This document shows, in pieces, positions 9,966-24,230 of a stretch of DNA of 64,000 bases (position 1 is its first letter; each line of letters starts with the position of its first letter). The translations under genes were made by a program, and so were the position numbers. The notes under the pieces were generated by a model that was not told the DNA's origin, did no database searches, and worked only from the letters and a program-made list of their open reading frames with translations. This DNA is from Protonemura montana (lineage: Eukaryota > Arthropoda > Insecta > Plecoptera > Nemouridae), in assembly GCA_947568835.1 (NCBI GenBank), contig OX387606.1, forward strand, positions 16,120,001 to 16,184,000. The letters are read 5' to 3'.

Positions 9966-12900
9966 ATGTTCATTTTTGAAAATATCAAATCTGTTCCTTT
10001 GTTAATTTGTTAGGCACAATAGATTTGTCACTGTGTACATAACGACAGCATTCTTCTAGGCTAGGTGAGGTACCTACTTAAATATTTCTAGAATGGCACC
10101 GAAAAATCGTCAGTCACTCATTCATTATGTTGTCTTCTAACGTCCCACAAACAGGAAGCTAATGACAGATTTAGACCATCACCTAAATATACAATCCGAG
10201 CAACTAGGTTACACCCAAAAATCTTATGAATGAAAACTATTTTCGAAAGTACGTCACCAGCCAAGGGTCTACATTGCAACTAATAACCATAGCATAACTA
10301 ATGCGATGGCGGTTTGAACAGCTAACCCCGTGGTGGGGCCCTTCCTCGTATCTGGGGGGTGGCGCCAAGCGTCCGTCAAAATGCCCCCACCCCCTAACCC
10401 CACCTGTCTAAATGTCACGCCAACCCCCAAACCCACTCGACTTACGGTTTAGGGGGGTGTCACTCATAAATTCACTCACCTAATACCGTTCTAATTTATT
10501 GGTTACGCGCGTGGTATTTCGGAAAGTGAATTGTGAGACGGATGACAGAAGAGTTTGGGATTTTTGGTCGTTTTTTTTTTGGTACAAATTCATTCATGAA
10601 GGTTTGAAATTTACACAAATGATGTCAAAGTCCAGTGAAGAAGAATTCAAAGATGAAACCGATAAGTTCTTGTCATTGGTCTTGATAAATAAGTCAGAAA
10701 ATCACAAGGCATACCTGTTGAAGAATTAATGTTTTACTCCAAATGTGTGGTCTCTAATTTACGAAGGGAAAATGTGTTAAATATACCTGAGCCATTCCAG
10801 ACATATAACCGATATAACTGATAAAAATGCTTCCTCACTCGGCAAAACGTCCACGAATTATCGTTATATTGATAAGATCCTTCGTAGCCCAATATTTTAG
10901 CTGTTGGCGCCACTTTAAGCAAAAAGATCCATTCTTTTCGACAACCAACTACGGCACTCCCATCAGAGGCAAGACATTTTCTTCCGGCACATCAGAATAA
11001 CGGCGACATTCCAAGAAGATGTACAATAATACACCGCAAATGAGCACCGCATTCAAACAGCTCGCCTCACACAAATCTCTTCAACGTCGACCACCATCGT
11101 ATTGTGCAATGCCCGTGTGTCCGAAGCCACCATGGGTGCGTTGACGGCGTGCTGGGTGACCCGCGCCTGTCGCCATGGCGCTCTTGGCGCCAACCCTCCT
11201 GTGCAAGACGGTTTACTGGGGGTGCGGTGCGAGAGATATCAAGATGGCGCTAGACGCGGCCCGTCGCCGATCACAATCTCATCGCGTCGGTGCCAGTGGT
11301 GGACAGTATGCGTGGGACTGCGATCGCACACCCAGAAAGACATGGCCGAAGGTGGGCACAAGTTTCTCTCTAAATGCTCTGTATTATTTCTAATGCTGGG
11401 TTAATGCAAAGTCTCGTGGCTGAAGCCATGATTTTTGGAGGTAACATCTTAAAACGCGGTAAGATAGGGAGACATGTATGGAAGAACTGAGTGACGCTAC
11501 CTCGTTACAGGCCGTAACACACAATAGCCGAGAAAACTTAAGGGAAAATCGACGGATTTTCTCGCTCAGCGGTATGGAGAGCAGAAAATGTAACCAAATG
11601 TGCCCAGAGGTAAAAAAAACGAAAAAAATCGTCGGAATGTCCCCGTATGAGGGATGATTTTACTATAAAAAAAAGTATAATAACGCCATTTATCTCACAC
11701 AGTTTCTTCGAGAAACTTCGAGTAACTATTTTTTTTTTTCATAATGACGGGTATTGGATATTCAAAGCTTGCCTATTCTTGCACGTGCAAGCCACATAAA
11801 GTCAAGTCCACTGTTTGCTAATTTTCCAAAGGGTGCACCCACACCCATCCAGCGTAGCATCGATGACAACACCGCTGGGCGCGTTACCAACAAGCCACTC
11901 GATTTACACAAGCTTTCCGTTGAGCGCAGAGCATATAGATTTCACTGCACTCTCTCCACTGCTACAAGAGACGGCGCCCGCATTTTCCAACCCAGGTCGA
12001 CCCTTCCACTTCCTTCGTCGACAACAACAAGACAACCTGTTGCTTTTTTTGTTTCCTATACTTTATGTCTGTCGCCAGACAGATTATAAAAGTTTAGAGA
12101 CCCTCCGGAAAATGTCGTTACTTAAGTATTTTTAAACGGAGCAATGCTACACCTTTTTGCATGCTTGTCTGTGAAATGACAACAGCATTGCCTACCTGAT
12201 TTATCTTTAAATCCATCAGAATCCACGACTACTTATACATAAAGTGTGTTAAGATTAGTGGACTGCGCCAATTAAGTGCAAGATTTCTGGAAGAACATTT
12301 ACCCGATCAACGATGTGAGAAGTACCTCATCAAATTTGCGTTAAAAAACACATTAATGCCAAGTTACAACCTGGGTAAAATAATCTATGGTAAAACTAAA
12401 TTAAAAGTTCAGGGTAAAAATTTCGTAAAAATGTGACGGGATCGTGGAGTGATAAAGGACCAGAGATCAGAACAGGAAAACTAGACGGCCTGAATTGGTA
12501 CGGGCTAAGATATGAAAAATCGCCGTTCAAAGATGGACTGAGCAACACTGTGACGCTCAGTGAAATACATGCTGCAACTGCAACTGCAACTGCAAGGTTG
12601 TGCATGACATAGATGCCCACTGTCTCTAAACTATTTCCCATATCCATCAATCGATCTACTGCACAACACATTGACTCCGAGGTCTTCGACTCTGCAGGAT
12701 TGTGCTATCAGTTGGATCATGTAATACACGCATGACTCAGGCGGTCGCGGCACATTCAGGTACCTACCACCTTGCGCGGTTTATCAGCTGGCTGTGCGGC
12801 GTTCCAAGAACGTTTTCTAATCAAGCAATTAACGTGCTGTTTATGTATCGTCAGTCGCGGTTAAAGGTGGAAACTGCAGCTTCGTTGCTGTTTCTTGATT

Positions 12901-15900
12901 GTGGAAGTCTAAAAACTCGAAAGTTGCCGGGTAGGACATTGAAAAGTAAAAATCACCACAGTGGTTTCATCGAAATGTTTGCGAAGCTTGTTTGTACAAA
13001 TTAATAACATGCTTTTATTGATTATTTAACTTTGAAATCCAGCTTGGCACCAGCTGATATATCATTTATTAATTTTAACGAACTGCTAACTGGTATATCA
13101 TAAATTCTCACCAGAGTTACCAAAGATGTAGGTAATTGATAAAAACGGAGACATAGAATTGCCTCCCAAACATAAACAGCGCGATAAATTTTGATTGCAT
13201 TTTTTTTTTTAACTGGGCCTAATTTTGATTAGCAATTTAGTAACCGACAGTTACAAAAGATAGACCAGCCATAAAATCCACAGCTTACACCACTTCTCTC
13301 CTGAGATTTATTTGTCCGTTGGCAAACAATTCTAAGTAACCAAGTTCTACACGTTTTGACTAATCGAACAACTGACTTCAATATCTTTCGTTCGTGTAGC
13401 TACTTAAAAAATCCCATTCAATTTTCAATAGACATATGATTTATGGTCGCACAGGCGCAGAGATACAAAACTGAGCTACGAAATACCAACCGGTAGCTAC
13501 GAACAAGCTACTAACAAGCGTAAAACATTGTAAAAATTCAATGTAGAAGACCACCGGCTGAATTCATTCCGTCCATGGGTTTTGTTTGTTTTTAATGGGG
13601 ACCTTCTTGATCTGAAAGGATTGAAAAACGAATCATATTTCATGCCGGCTTATGAGAGGCATCCTATATCTTGTCCACCTGTCCAGCACGTATAATGAAT
13701 GTTACGCGGGATATTATACTTCATGGGGAGAAAGCCATTCTAAAGTCTCACGATTTGAGTCACAGAATTCACACACTAACGAAGAAAATGTTTGAAATCG
13801 GTCCAGGAAATTTGATAAATCGTTGTGCAAAAAACAGTCATAATTAGAACACATCGACGCGAAAAACGAAAAGTGTTGAGAAAGTGTTGACTTAATCGGG
13901 TTCGTTCACGAAGTCTTAGCAGAAAAAAAAAAATAACTCAACAGAAAATGGAAAAGAAATTGCCATCCACTATTTTAAACTTGCTACTTGCCCAGGTAAA
14001 CTTTCATCGTAAAATCGCAAATAGCGAAGCCGTCCGAGCAAAAACAAACAAGACATTATTTACTTGCTAATAACCAGTAGCAACCAGCTACTAGTTATTT
14101 TAATAAGCAAAAGGTCCTCCCGAGCCATCCTAAATGACTTATGCCTCGGTGTTGTGTTACGGGGAAGAAACAAAGCTCACACAACGCTGGGTGTCACATG
14201 CCCATGGCGCATTACGCACGGCATGGCAGTAGCGAACACACACTATACGCACATAATCACTGTGCGTAAAACAACCGAACAACGGTACGACGTGATACAA
14301 TGTTGATGAAATAACAGGTAACAGCATCCAGACAGAGAATTTTCGGGCGAGCATGTCTCTCACATAACTGCACTGTGTGCTATAAATAATAATCTTATAA
14401 TTAAATCGTATATACTATATTACTATTCTTGTGAAATGTCCATGGAGTTAGCATTAAAAAAAAAAGCAAACACAAGGTATAATTAATTAATATTTAATTT
14501 TAATCATGACGAGTGGGAGTGGAAAAGGTACCCGAAAACAAGGTTCACGTTACGGATATTTTGTGAGTATGAGGAAAACCTATGGTAACGTTGCGTTGTG
14601 CGCTGCTGATTTTCATATAAAGAATGGTGAATGGATTTCAAGTCACGCTTCGTGCTCCATGTCAAAATCCTCGAGTATGCTACTGAGAAAAAAACTTTGA
14701 GACTCTTAAGAGAAACGTACAAATGAAATGTGAAAAATCGTAGTCGTCTTTTTAATTAACTCAATCCCATTCCTGGATCATAAATCGTTTCCCTGATAGT
14801 GTTTGAATCAGGACCGAAGTCTCGGAAATAAAAAATAAAAAATGTTATAGTTCATCTCTCTGAATACTTTAGAGGATGCCCTAACCTCCCCCAGCATCCG
14901 CCACTGCTATGAGTGAGCGTATGCCAAACCGTTGGACTCCAACAAAACAGGAGTCAGGATTAAACGATGTTTGATCCTGACAGGGAGTGTGGGGCGAGCC
15001 AGGATCTATCGTGCAATTGATGAATATGCAACGATTCGCGATCTAACTCCAGCACAGCTTTGCCTAGCCACTGTGGGTGGAACAGGGGGGGGGGAGGGGG
15101 GTACGAAGAGACAGCAATTACGCAGTCGGTGATTAAATCAACACCCCGGTTAATCAGCCAGCAGCGTAATGGCATGCACGGTGCACCATAGGGGGATCCT
15201 GCTGGAGTCGAACTCGGCGCAGGGGTGGAACAATTTGTATAGTCGACGTCGAATGTTATCGGAGCATAGTTTGTTAACTATACGAGTTCGCTGATGGTTA
15301 AGAGTTTCATAACTATTAGACAGTGTGCCACAAGGTTATAGAAAAATACTCGACGGGTGCAGTTTTGAAACAATTGCATGTTTAGCCGCAGTTGGTGCTC
15401 CAGAAACCGAATGATCCCATTCACCACTCGCTATAAATTTCAAAATTATATGTGAACAACTAAACATTGAGGTGATGTGTCATTTTTATCAAATGCACTA
15501 AAATCCTCTCAAAACAAACAGCACCCGCGACGGTTCGAGTCCCCGTTTGGGCTCCAATTTTTGAGTGGTTATTAGTGTTCCTAATAATAAACTGATCACA
15601 TAACTATTCGGAAAGTTATATCTAACTCTTGAACAGTTTTCTTCTCTCGGTAACATACTTATGGCAGTGGGCTTGGTCACCTTTAATTTACCGTATATTT
15701 GTAATGGAAAACGGGGAAAAACCGGAATCCAGAAATGACACCAGTAAACAAATCTAAGAAACAAAAAAGTGGCCTGCGTACTGAAATAATGTCGACCGAA
15801 GCATACATCCACTGCAACGGTGGTAGTTATTCTAACCCCTGGTCCATCCCACACAGCCTCCCCCGGGCTTTTTGAGGGTTTCGTTAGATACCAACCCCCG

Positions 15901-18900
15901 TGCTCCCCTTCCCCCTTGACCCCCGGGTGATCGAAACCACGGTTTAATTAATATATCAATCCAGTAACGCTCATGTAGCCTTGATCCCGCAGTTCGATCC
16001 CCCCACACTCTCCCCCCAATTCCCTCGCGCTATGTGCGCCGTATTTTATCACGGTGGTAGCAATGTTTCGAACAAAAACTATGCCAATTTATAACGACGT
16101 CCAATTAGTAACCCACCTTTACATAGACAGTCAGTTTTTTAAATTGATGGCAAATACTATAAAATGAAACGCGTGTCCAAAGATACCTGGGTGCAGCATG
16201 AAAATGTGAAAGAACCCGAAAATAAAAACGTCAGTTTCATCAAAATTTAGAAAATATATAGATTAAAATCGTTAACATGACAGGTAAATAATACGGTTCC
16301 TTATTATCTTAATCACTGGAGATATAATAACTATAATTAAATCATATTTTATGCGGATTAAGTCATATAAAGGGATTCTCAATCCATAACATCGGTTGCA
16401 TCTACAGTGTCGACGCATTCATAGCTTCCAAAGTAAATAAACACCACGATGATAGTTCGATGCCAAAATTACCCACTTAATTATTATCATTAACCTACTA
16501 ATGAATAACGCATGGCATCAACGGTGTAAGCGACGAGGTGGATTTTTGGGGCTGAAAGCGCATTAAAAGTAAGTGTGTAGTATAAAAATGTAGCGCGCAT
16601 GGATGGCCAATAATTGTCGATTCGTGATCAAGATTGCCTTTCTAAGATCGACGTCCAGCCATGCGATTTCCATGTTAACAGGTGTACGCCAGATAGCGAG
16701 ATCCCGGCGGCCCGGCTATTTAATAGGCCGACAGTCCAGATGCAACTAGATTTTCGGCTTCAAGGAAGCGGACCGCGGTTGCCCGTATGCTGGTGGCCAA
16801 TTATATCCGTCGATGGCCGGTGCAAGACTCATTTCTTTCGGCGCACGTGTCTGCGAAGATGAAGGTAGAAAAAATTCTTACCTTCATTTTGGCGAGACGA
16901 GGATTTTCGGCTGCCAGTTTCGTCAAGCCATGGTAGTCTCCTTTCGAGATGAGGACCAGCCACTCTCGAGACTTGGCGTCCAGCTAAAGGGTGGAGGGTT
17001 GGAAAGTGTCAATTTTTTCCCGTAGGATTGTAACATAGTATGGGAAATTGATCCTAAAATATAAAATTACTGGCTCAAAACTTTCAGGGATAGACTAAAA
17101 TAAGAGTAACTTTGTTGTTCTTTGTTATCATCAACAATGTAGTTTTTTGAGTTGAATCCTGACTACTGTCAAAGATTAGCCTTTTTCCGACAAGGCTTCC
17201 AGGACCACAGAAATAAATTTTGACCTACCCCCTTGGTGTCCTCACATTTTTTACACTGAACTGAGGAAACGAATCTGACATCGTTACCAATATTCCCGTC
17301 GGTCATCCTAATGTGAAATCAGCAGAACTTGGGAAATCGGGGACAAGGAGGATTAAGTAAAAGTACGTACCGATATAGTAGACGTGACAGATAAGGAGTC
17401 GTCATCCTCGCCACCCTATGGACAAAGACACAACGCATCAGGACATTTTCTCGACAGGGTTTCTTCACAAAATTAACCAGACAATTCCCATGTGAATCTT
17501 GGTAGCTACTGAAATGAAAAAAAATTGGAAAGCTGAAATAACTAATAATAACTACCTCACTAATTACGAGACGAATTCAAAATTCCCAGGCTAGGCTAGT
17601 TTTCGGCGAAAAAAGAATGGGCAAATCAAATTTTGGCACAGCAGTGTATTTGGCGTCTGCCAGTGAGGCATATGCTCTTGGTTCCCAGCATCACATGGAC
17701 CTCAAGGCACAGTGATTCGTGTCCATGATTCGCCCAACGGGCGCTCGCAATCGGCGAGTGTTAATTCTCCGCTTACAGGTGACCCCCCAGAGGGCCGATT
17801 GACAGCACAGACAACCGAAAGGGTCGAGGGTCCCACCAGTCTGCCATACATACACACACTGGCATCAAGGAAATTGATTTTATAATCATTTCAATAAGCT
17901 GTTGTTATTTGTTAAGAGTACAATGAAGATTAACAAGCGTAGATAAGAATAGTGACGCGGGAGCTTGTGTTCAATTGGTTCCATTGGGTCTCTAGGCGAT
18001 GCTGGGCGCATTCAACTTGTCGAGAGAAGAATGTTCTTCTCAGAGCACGGTGCTGTTTTGACAATGTGTCGTTTGGGACTGAAGAGCTGCTGAACGCCAG
18101 AAATGGGCTGCAACTCGGTTGGGGAGTCATTTGCTATTCTTATTAATCAATTGATGTTCACCGCACGTTTTATAAAAATTTAACCTCTGTCCTTTACCGT
18201 TTGGAAATTAGTTTCGAGTTTCGCAAGATAACTGTATCCTATAGCAAGCCTGTCCAGAGCCAATTGAGTTCGGATTTAACCTTAACTGTTACCTTTAACC
18301 TTAACTGTGTCAACTGGTTTAAATTTAGACAGTAATTTAGCCTTCAAATCACTTAAAATGTAACCAAAAAAAGGATAACCTGAGCAAATTTTAAACATTT
18401 TTCTTTAAAAACAAAGAGAATTTGGAAATGGGTTTCAGCGCTTGGCCAAAAATGGCGTTTGAGATCAATGCGTTTTTCTGAAAAAAACATGAAATGCCAC
18501 GTGGCAGTCTTTCACCGATCCCAGATCTTAAGTCAAATAGATTGAACAGTACTGTGAATTGAGGACACAAGGCATGGCATGTCATTTAATTTTTACATCT
18601 GATGCAGATAAATCTGTCAAAACAGAGTCACACACATCGATGAATCACCTTGTTAGAGCAAAGATATCTTCGTGTGGTACCTACGCGTAAGACAAGACAG
18701 CCTGTACAACAAGAAGTCGCTAGGTAATCGAACGAATCACTCAAATCATTGCGTCTGATTAACTGCGATCGACTCAATCAATTACACCGAGACTTCGTCC
18801 CGATGATTGAACCGTCGTGCAGAATGTAATTAGTTTTGTGCGAGCGCATATTGAACAGCGGGCGAGTTCGGCGTCAGCACAGACAGGAAAAACGGGCCGA

Positions 18901-20770
18901 CTGTAGAATTAAGATATCGCGGATGCTGGAAGGACAAGGTTGAACTTTGCAGCGGTATCTTGAGAGGTTACCAATGCGATTTCTGCTGAGAAAGGTATGA
19001 AGGTATCACAGGTAACACAATCAAATGCCACGATGAGCAGGAGAGACGGTTTGGGTGAATTTAATACCTGGAGTACAGCAAAAATGTCGATTGAATCATT
19101 CGATTCGCGTTCGCAGCCAAGGGAAAATCCGTTCAGCGAGAGAACATTCCCGGCAGAGGCGCCACCAGTCATTGCGGGGTGACATGAAGGCCAACTGTCA
19201 TTTTTTAAATATTAAAATTTTTAAATCATATCCGCTGATTGTCTCTAATTTCCTTTCGCTCTAAAGCTTCCATCTTGACTAGAACTTTTGTTTTTCGAGC
19301 TGTCATAAGAATTTTTCCATCAATTAAAACAGCAGTGGGGATTATTTTTCAGATAAATAAATAATTTTTAAAAAGTATCTTATAATCCCGCCAGCAAAAT
19401 CATATCAGAAATTACATCCTTGAGACTTAGTAGCAACGATGGGGGACAGCCCTTGAACTGGTATCTTCTCTAGCGGGCTAGACTGTTAGGTCGAGAAGAT
19501 ACGATCACTTTCGCTGTCATCTGTCTATAAAAATGAGGGTATGTTGGTGGCAGCCTGTATGACAGTAGTCACTAGCCACACGCTGCCAGAAGCAATTGTA
19601 TGTCTTTATAAAATCAGTAATTTTCCTATGCTTTACATAATTATCGGCCATTATGTTTTCATTTGATGTAGGTATGTCATCACATGTCATCACAGACTTG
19701 CGACGAATGATAATGCAAATATGAAAAGTTTCTCGGTCGTTTCAACCGAATCTGCCTGCACCCATCAAATACAGAACCTTGCTTCCAGCACTTAAATGCT
19801 CCTCGGGTATTGAAAGCGAATTCGGTATCAAACTCAAGGTGGTGCCCTGATCATAAAAATAATAGTGAAATAGCCTTTAAATAATTCAAGCATCTGTTTC
19901 CTGTCAGACTACCAATGTGATACGCTTTTCAGTTCCATCAATCAAAATATGAAATGCATAGTGTCCCGAATACGAGTATTTAACTTCGAAGAAAACATGT
20001 TTTATTTTATTCCCAGATAGCATGAAACATGGCTGATGCAAGGATAAGATATTCATACATGTTAAAATGTCATATGGTCAGGATAATTATGTATTTACAT
20101 TCTCAAGATGCCCGTGGCTAGGCTAATTGACTAAAAACTACAGCGATAAAGTGTTAATTAAGTTATATAATAGGTGCATGCATAAACTATGAGCCATTCG
20201 TCTAATAAGAACCGACGTTAATTTTTTTACGATCATCTTGAATCAAAATGATGTCAAATTTGATTAAACGTTGTGATAGGGAAAATTTGATATAGAGCCA
20301 TCAATCATGGATGTGCCAGGGAAGGATTCACGCAGCGGAAGAGAACCACCACGCGTGCAAGATATCAATTAGGGTCGGAGGATTTAGTCGTTATTGCAGG
20401 GTAGCCTGTATACGGGTAAACTCGTGCTACGCTCAGCGATTCACCTTTTTCCAGAACACAATTCACGAGTCAAAAAAGAAAATATATTCCATCTGGCTGA
20501 TGGGAAAATGTTACCGGTGATACTTATACACATACACCTACACATGAGCAACATCCTACAGTACAGCTCCATGTATTTTTCCTGAAAATCCCAAACGACG
20601 AAACAATGTTTCCCCAAAAATACAGCCTCTTCAAAATCCGATATCAAAGAGAAAAAGTGCCTCTCGTCACCGAACAGTACATTTTCCAGGACAAATTTCC
20701 AGTTAAGCCGAATTTTCGAAGCCGCTTATCAACTTAACCCTTTCCCCACCCACCCACGGCTGATCGCATA
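9966..20770. other. Long gene-free stretch, possibly sowah intron
   Basis: No exon can be supported. I looked on the - strand for sowah ankyrin-repeat motifs (TALHWAA, LHLAA) and did not see them. C-rich patches occur at 10330-10460 and 15840-16020. The open frames (for example 11102-11404 on +, 11754-12135 on +, 12396-12671 on -, 16614-17025 on +) show no known domain. A CTGCAA hexamer repeat lies near 12570 and a TTTAACCTTAACTG duplication near 18280. Confidence 0.45.
15530..15594 (+). mobile_element. tRNA-like SINE remnant, copy 1
   Basis: GGTTCGAGTCCCCGTTTGGG (from 15532) fits a tRNA B box and T arm, followed by the tail AATTTTTGAGTGGTTATTAG. A second copy lies at 35122-35178. No A box is visible upstream, so this is a fragment and not a tRNA gene. 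Confidence 0.55.
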
Positions 20771-23700
20771 TTGTCGTGTGTATATGGGGATCAATTGCGA
20801 CTGGGGGTGTTACTCTGCGGGCACGAGGGTGGGGGTGGAAGGAGGTGGGGGCGCAATGTTTTGTGCGGCAAACTTCGAGAGTGGCCTAGGGGGGGGGGGG
20901 GGGGGCAGGGTACATTGCAGAGAAACCAAGCACTTCATTAATCCCATAGGTCATATTTTCGAGTCATGCATTCGCATTATTCGTATATACGTACCGCTCG
21001 GCGGGTGTAGTGAGGGTTTAGGGAAGGGGGGGGGGGGGGGGGGGGTGCAGAGTTAGCCCACCTAGTTTGCCACATGGATATAATTTGCCCAATAACCGCG
21101 TCGCTTGCCCCTTCGGCCGTCGGTCTGCCATTTTTCGTGTCCGCTGGGCGAGATGATAATAATGATATACAAGCTAATTCAACTCGACATCTGACCACTG
21201 GGGCAGCTACCTAGGAAAGGGGTGGGGTGAGGGGAGACATTAATTCGGCCAGGACATGGCATGCATTTTTTGGTAAAAAATTAAATATAACTATTTTGTC
21301 TGTTCACCTGAACCCGTCCGAAGCAACTATGAATGGGAATGAAGTATTGTCCAAAAGCGGGGTAGGTATGTATGTATATATATATATATATGTACAGTGT
21401 GATAGACATGCTTTTTTCCATGTGATAACCTTTAGCCAGGATATGAAAACGTAAATGCGAAAACGAAATAATGTTGTGTCTGACTCTGTTCTGGCTGAAT
21501 TAATTTCCACAGGGCATAATGGGGTTTTATGTGCGTTGCCAGTGAGTTATTTCTTTGCAAGTTGCAAGCGTAAATTGGAGTCACCCCAATTCTCAGGCAC
21601 GAGTTACTCGCAAAGTACATCAAAATGATTTACTTTGTTTCCACTGTTTTCAAAGCTAATAGACTGTGTACCGACTGTATCACATTGGATCCCTTTAGAC
21701 ACCGAGTGCTCGCACTCTGTTTTGTTTCGAGTGCATTACGAGCCTTCACAAAACCCAAAATTGAAGGGCGATCCAGTTCCGGTTCGTTGGACGGGGCAGC
21801 AACGAAAGATGTTTTGGAAATATATCTACGGGCGCGAAACAACAATTGCTTGTCAGACTTCACAGGGTGAGTTCAGAAAATGGGAAAAGCATTGAGGCCC
21901 TATATGCACGTAGATCCTTCTACAAGCCCCATTCGAAGAAATTAAGCGTCATGTCAAATTGTATTGGTCTAAAACATTTAGGCCCAAAACATTTGTTTTA
22001 CTTAAAAAGTTATAAATAAACAAGAAGTCATCTCATATTTCAATTTCCTCCACATAATATGCCCGAAATAGTACAACAATCCATTCGTCCAGCGAGCATA
22101 CCCCATCAGATTAGCTCTCAATTCTCTCCACAAAACTAAAAAACAACCGAAAAAACACACGCACGGCGCGGATAGAAGTGAGCCACTGTATCATTAGCCA
22201 TTGTCGTCCCCCTCGTCCATCAATACGCGTCCCGTTGGTGCCGAAGGGGTGGGTTGGGGCCGGGGGGACACAGTACCCCTTCGGCTATAGATGAATGGCG
22301 ACTCTCATCCGAACGCGCGCCCGCGTTGTTTCGAAACATCACCCCCCCCCCCCCCCCCCACGCCCACCCCAGCCCCCCTGGAAAAGGGACTGTCCCTGTA
22401 ATTGCGCAAGCTTGTTAACGCGGTGGCAATGAAAGGTAAAACATGTAGTCGCGCGCGCACTTCATCCTCCTTCCGCCCTGCGCGTCTCTGGTGCTGCTTT
22501 AGTTTGCACGGGGATGGTTGGCTGGCTCCTGCAGGATGGGAAGAATAATCCTGGCAGGGAGCTGCGGGCATGCGAGCGACGCTGGGCTCAAGTAGCTTAA
22601 CAATAAACAGACTAATTGACAATGAAAACACTAGCGAAGAGATGCTGCAGGGAGGTGTATAGCTGCTACTTTCGCGTGCAATGATGCGGGGGATCCCCTT
22701 TCATGTGATTTACAGTTAGTTAAGGTACTTGGCGGGACTTTTAATGCCCACATTGTTCGTCCTCTTCACTGCGATACAGGAATGGAAATTTAAATGGATG
22801 AGCTGGCAAGATTTAGAGGTTTCCTTTCTAGATTGCCGGTGTATGTTTTACCCAAATTTTCCATGCTGTGCGCCGCATAACTTTGCGTTCTCTTAGGTGA
22901 CTGTCAGAATCCAATTGGCCCATCATGGAGAATTCAACTCTGAATTAGATAGTGACAGCCACCTCAGAGAATTTCAACGCCGATCGAGTGTCATATTTCA
23001 AAGGACCACCATTTGTTACAGAGTTGCAATCTGTCAAAAATGACCCACCCACTGTCCATGCACTTAGCGTCACCGCACGTTTCAAAATGCAATTGCAGTG
23101 CATTCAAGTTCCAGTTGACAGGCAGTTGACATTGACAACTCAAAGAATCTCACTGAAAGTGACACGTGACCAGGGGAAATTGATGAAAACGCACGCGCAC
23201 TGGGAGGTTAGGGGGGGGGGGGGGGGAAGAGGAATGGGGCGTGACGGCTATTTTACAAAATTACACCCCCTTGTTATTCTGCGTGTCACTCATAAAATAA
23301 GGGATGAATTGGATGATGAATATAATAATGTCAAGCGTCGCGCGGTGCTCACTTTTGTTGCCGGTTGACATTTTCAACAGCGGCTAGTCCTCACTGCAAA
23401 TGTGCGACCGCAGAAATATTAAGTGTGACTTTTATTAACCATGTTTTTGGCAATGACGGCCAATTGTTGGTGACAATAAAATATATAAATAATCCACTTG
23501 TCTGTGTGCATGTACGCAATTGCGAACGGCAGCGCTCTCGGTCATGTTCCATGATTTATGAATTGCCATGTAATTTGCTTTCATGTAAAAGCGACGAGTC
23601 ATTGAAAATTTTTAATTAACTGGCCAGGCATAAATCTTTCCCACTCATCGAGGCATCATTCATGCGCGTTCAGGCGATGAATTTATCGGGCGCCGCGGTG

Positions 23701-24230
23701 GAGGCGCCGGGTTCGTATGGAGTGGCACCTCTGTGAAATGGTACCCACACATGGCTATACTGGGCAGAAAACCAAATGCACTTTACTGCAATTCAAGTTC
23801 CGATTCTAAATCTTTATAGCATGTGGCACAGATTTAGATGGCTGTGGCCAACCTGAGCTTCTCTAGAAGATTCTGTAGAAGATATAAAGGCGTTTTGCCC
23901 CGCTCGTGAAAAAATCATCAGTATGGATTTAAATCATATTGCTAAGTCTCCGTAAAAAAGTCGCACCACGCTATATTTACCTAAAAATGAAAAAAAAATC
24001 GCAAATTAATCCATCTCATCATAAAACTAGAGTTACGAATCTATAGCTCCAGGACACAGCACCAACGTCAGCTTCGCCCAAACCCTCACGCGAAAGATTA
24101 CTAAACTAATTCGACGCACACCAAGTCGCAACTTTGACGACGAAGACAAGACTTGATCCGCCGCGACAGAAGTTTGGGCGACAAGCTACATGCCCCCCCC
24201 CCCCCCCCCCCCCCCTACCACTCAGCCCAA
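20771..24230. repeat. Cluster of five long poly-G / poly-C runs
   Basis: Homopolymer runs stand at 20889-20905 (G), 21026-21045 (G), 22342-22359 (C), 23211-23226 (G) and 24193-24215 (C), on both strands, within 3.4 kb. A TA-dinucleotide run lies at 21374-21391. Open frames overlapping them (for example 22952-23368, 138 codons, and 24134-24490) have no domain that I know and owe their glycine and proline tracts to the runs. Confidence 0.85.

Noticed and set aside
15530..15560. Possible tRNA gene (GGTTCGAGTCC)
   Set aside because: No A box or acceptor stem upstream, and the same piece with the same tail recurs at 35.1 kb, so it is a SINE fragment.
22952..23368. 138-codon frame on +, followed by an 84-codon frame
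   Set aside because: Contains a glycine run made by the poly-G tract, shows no domain, and a frame of this size is expected by chance in 64 kb.
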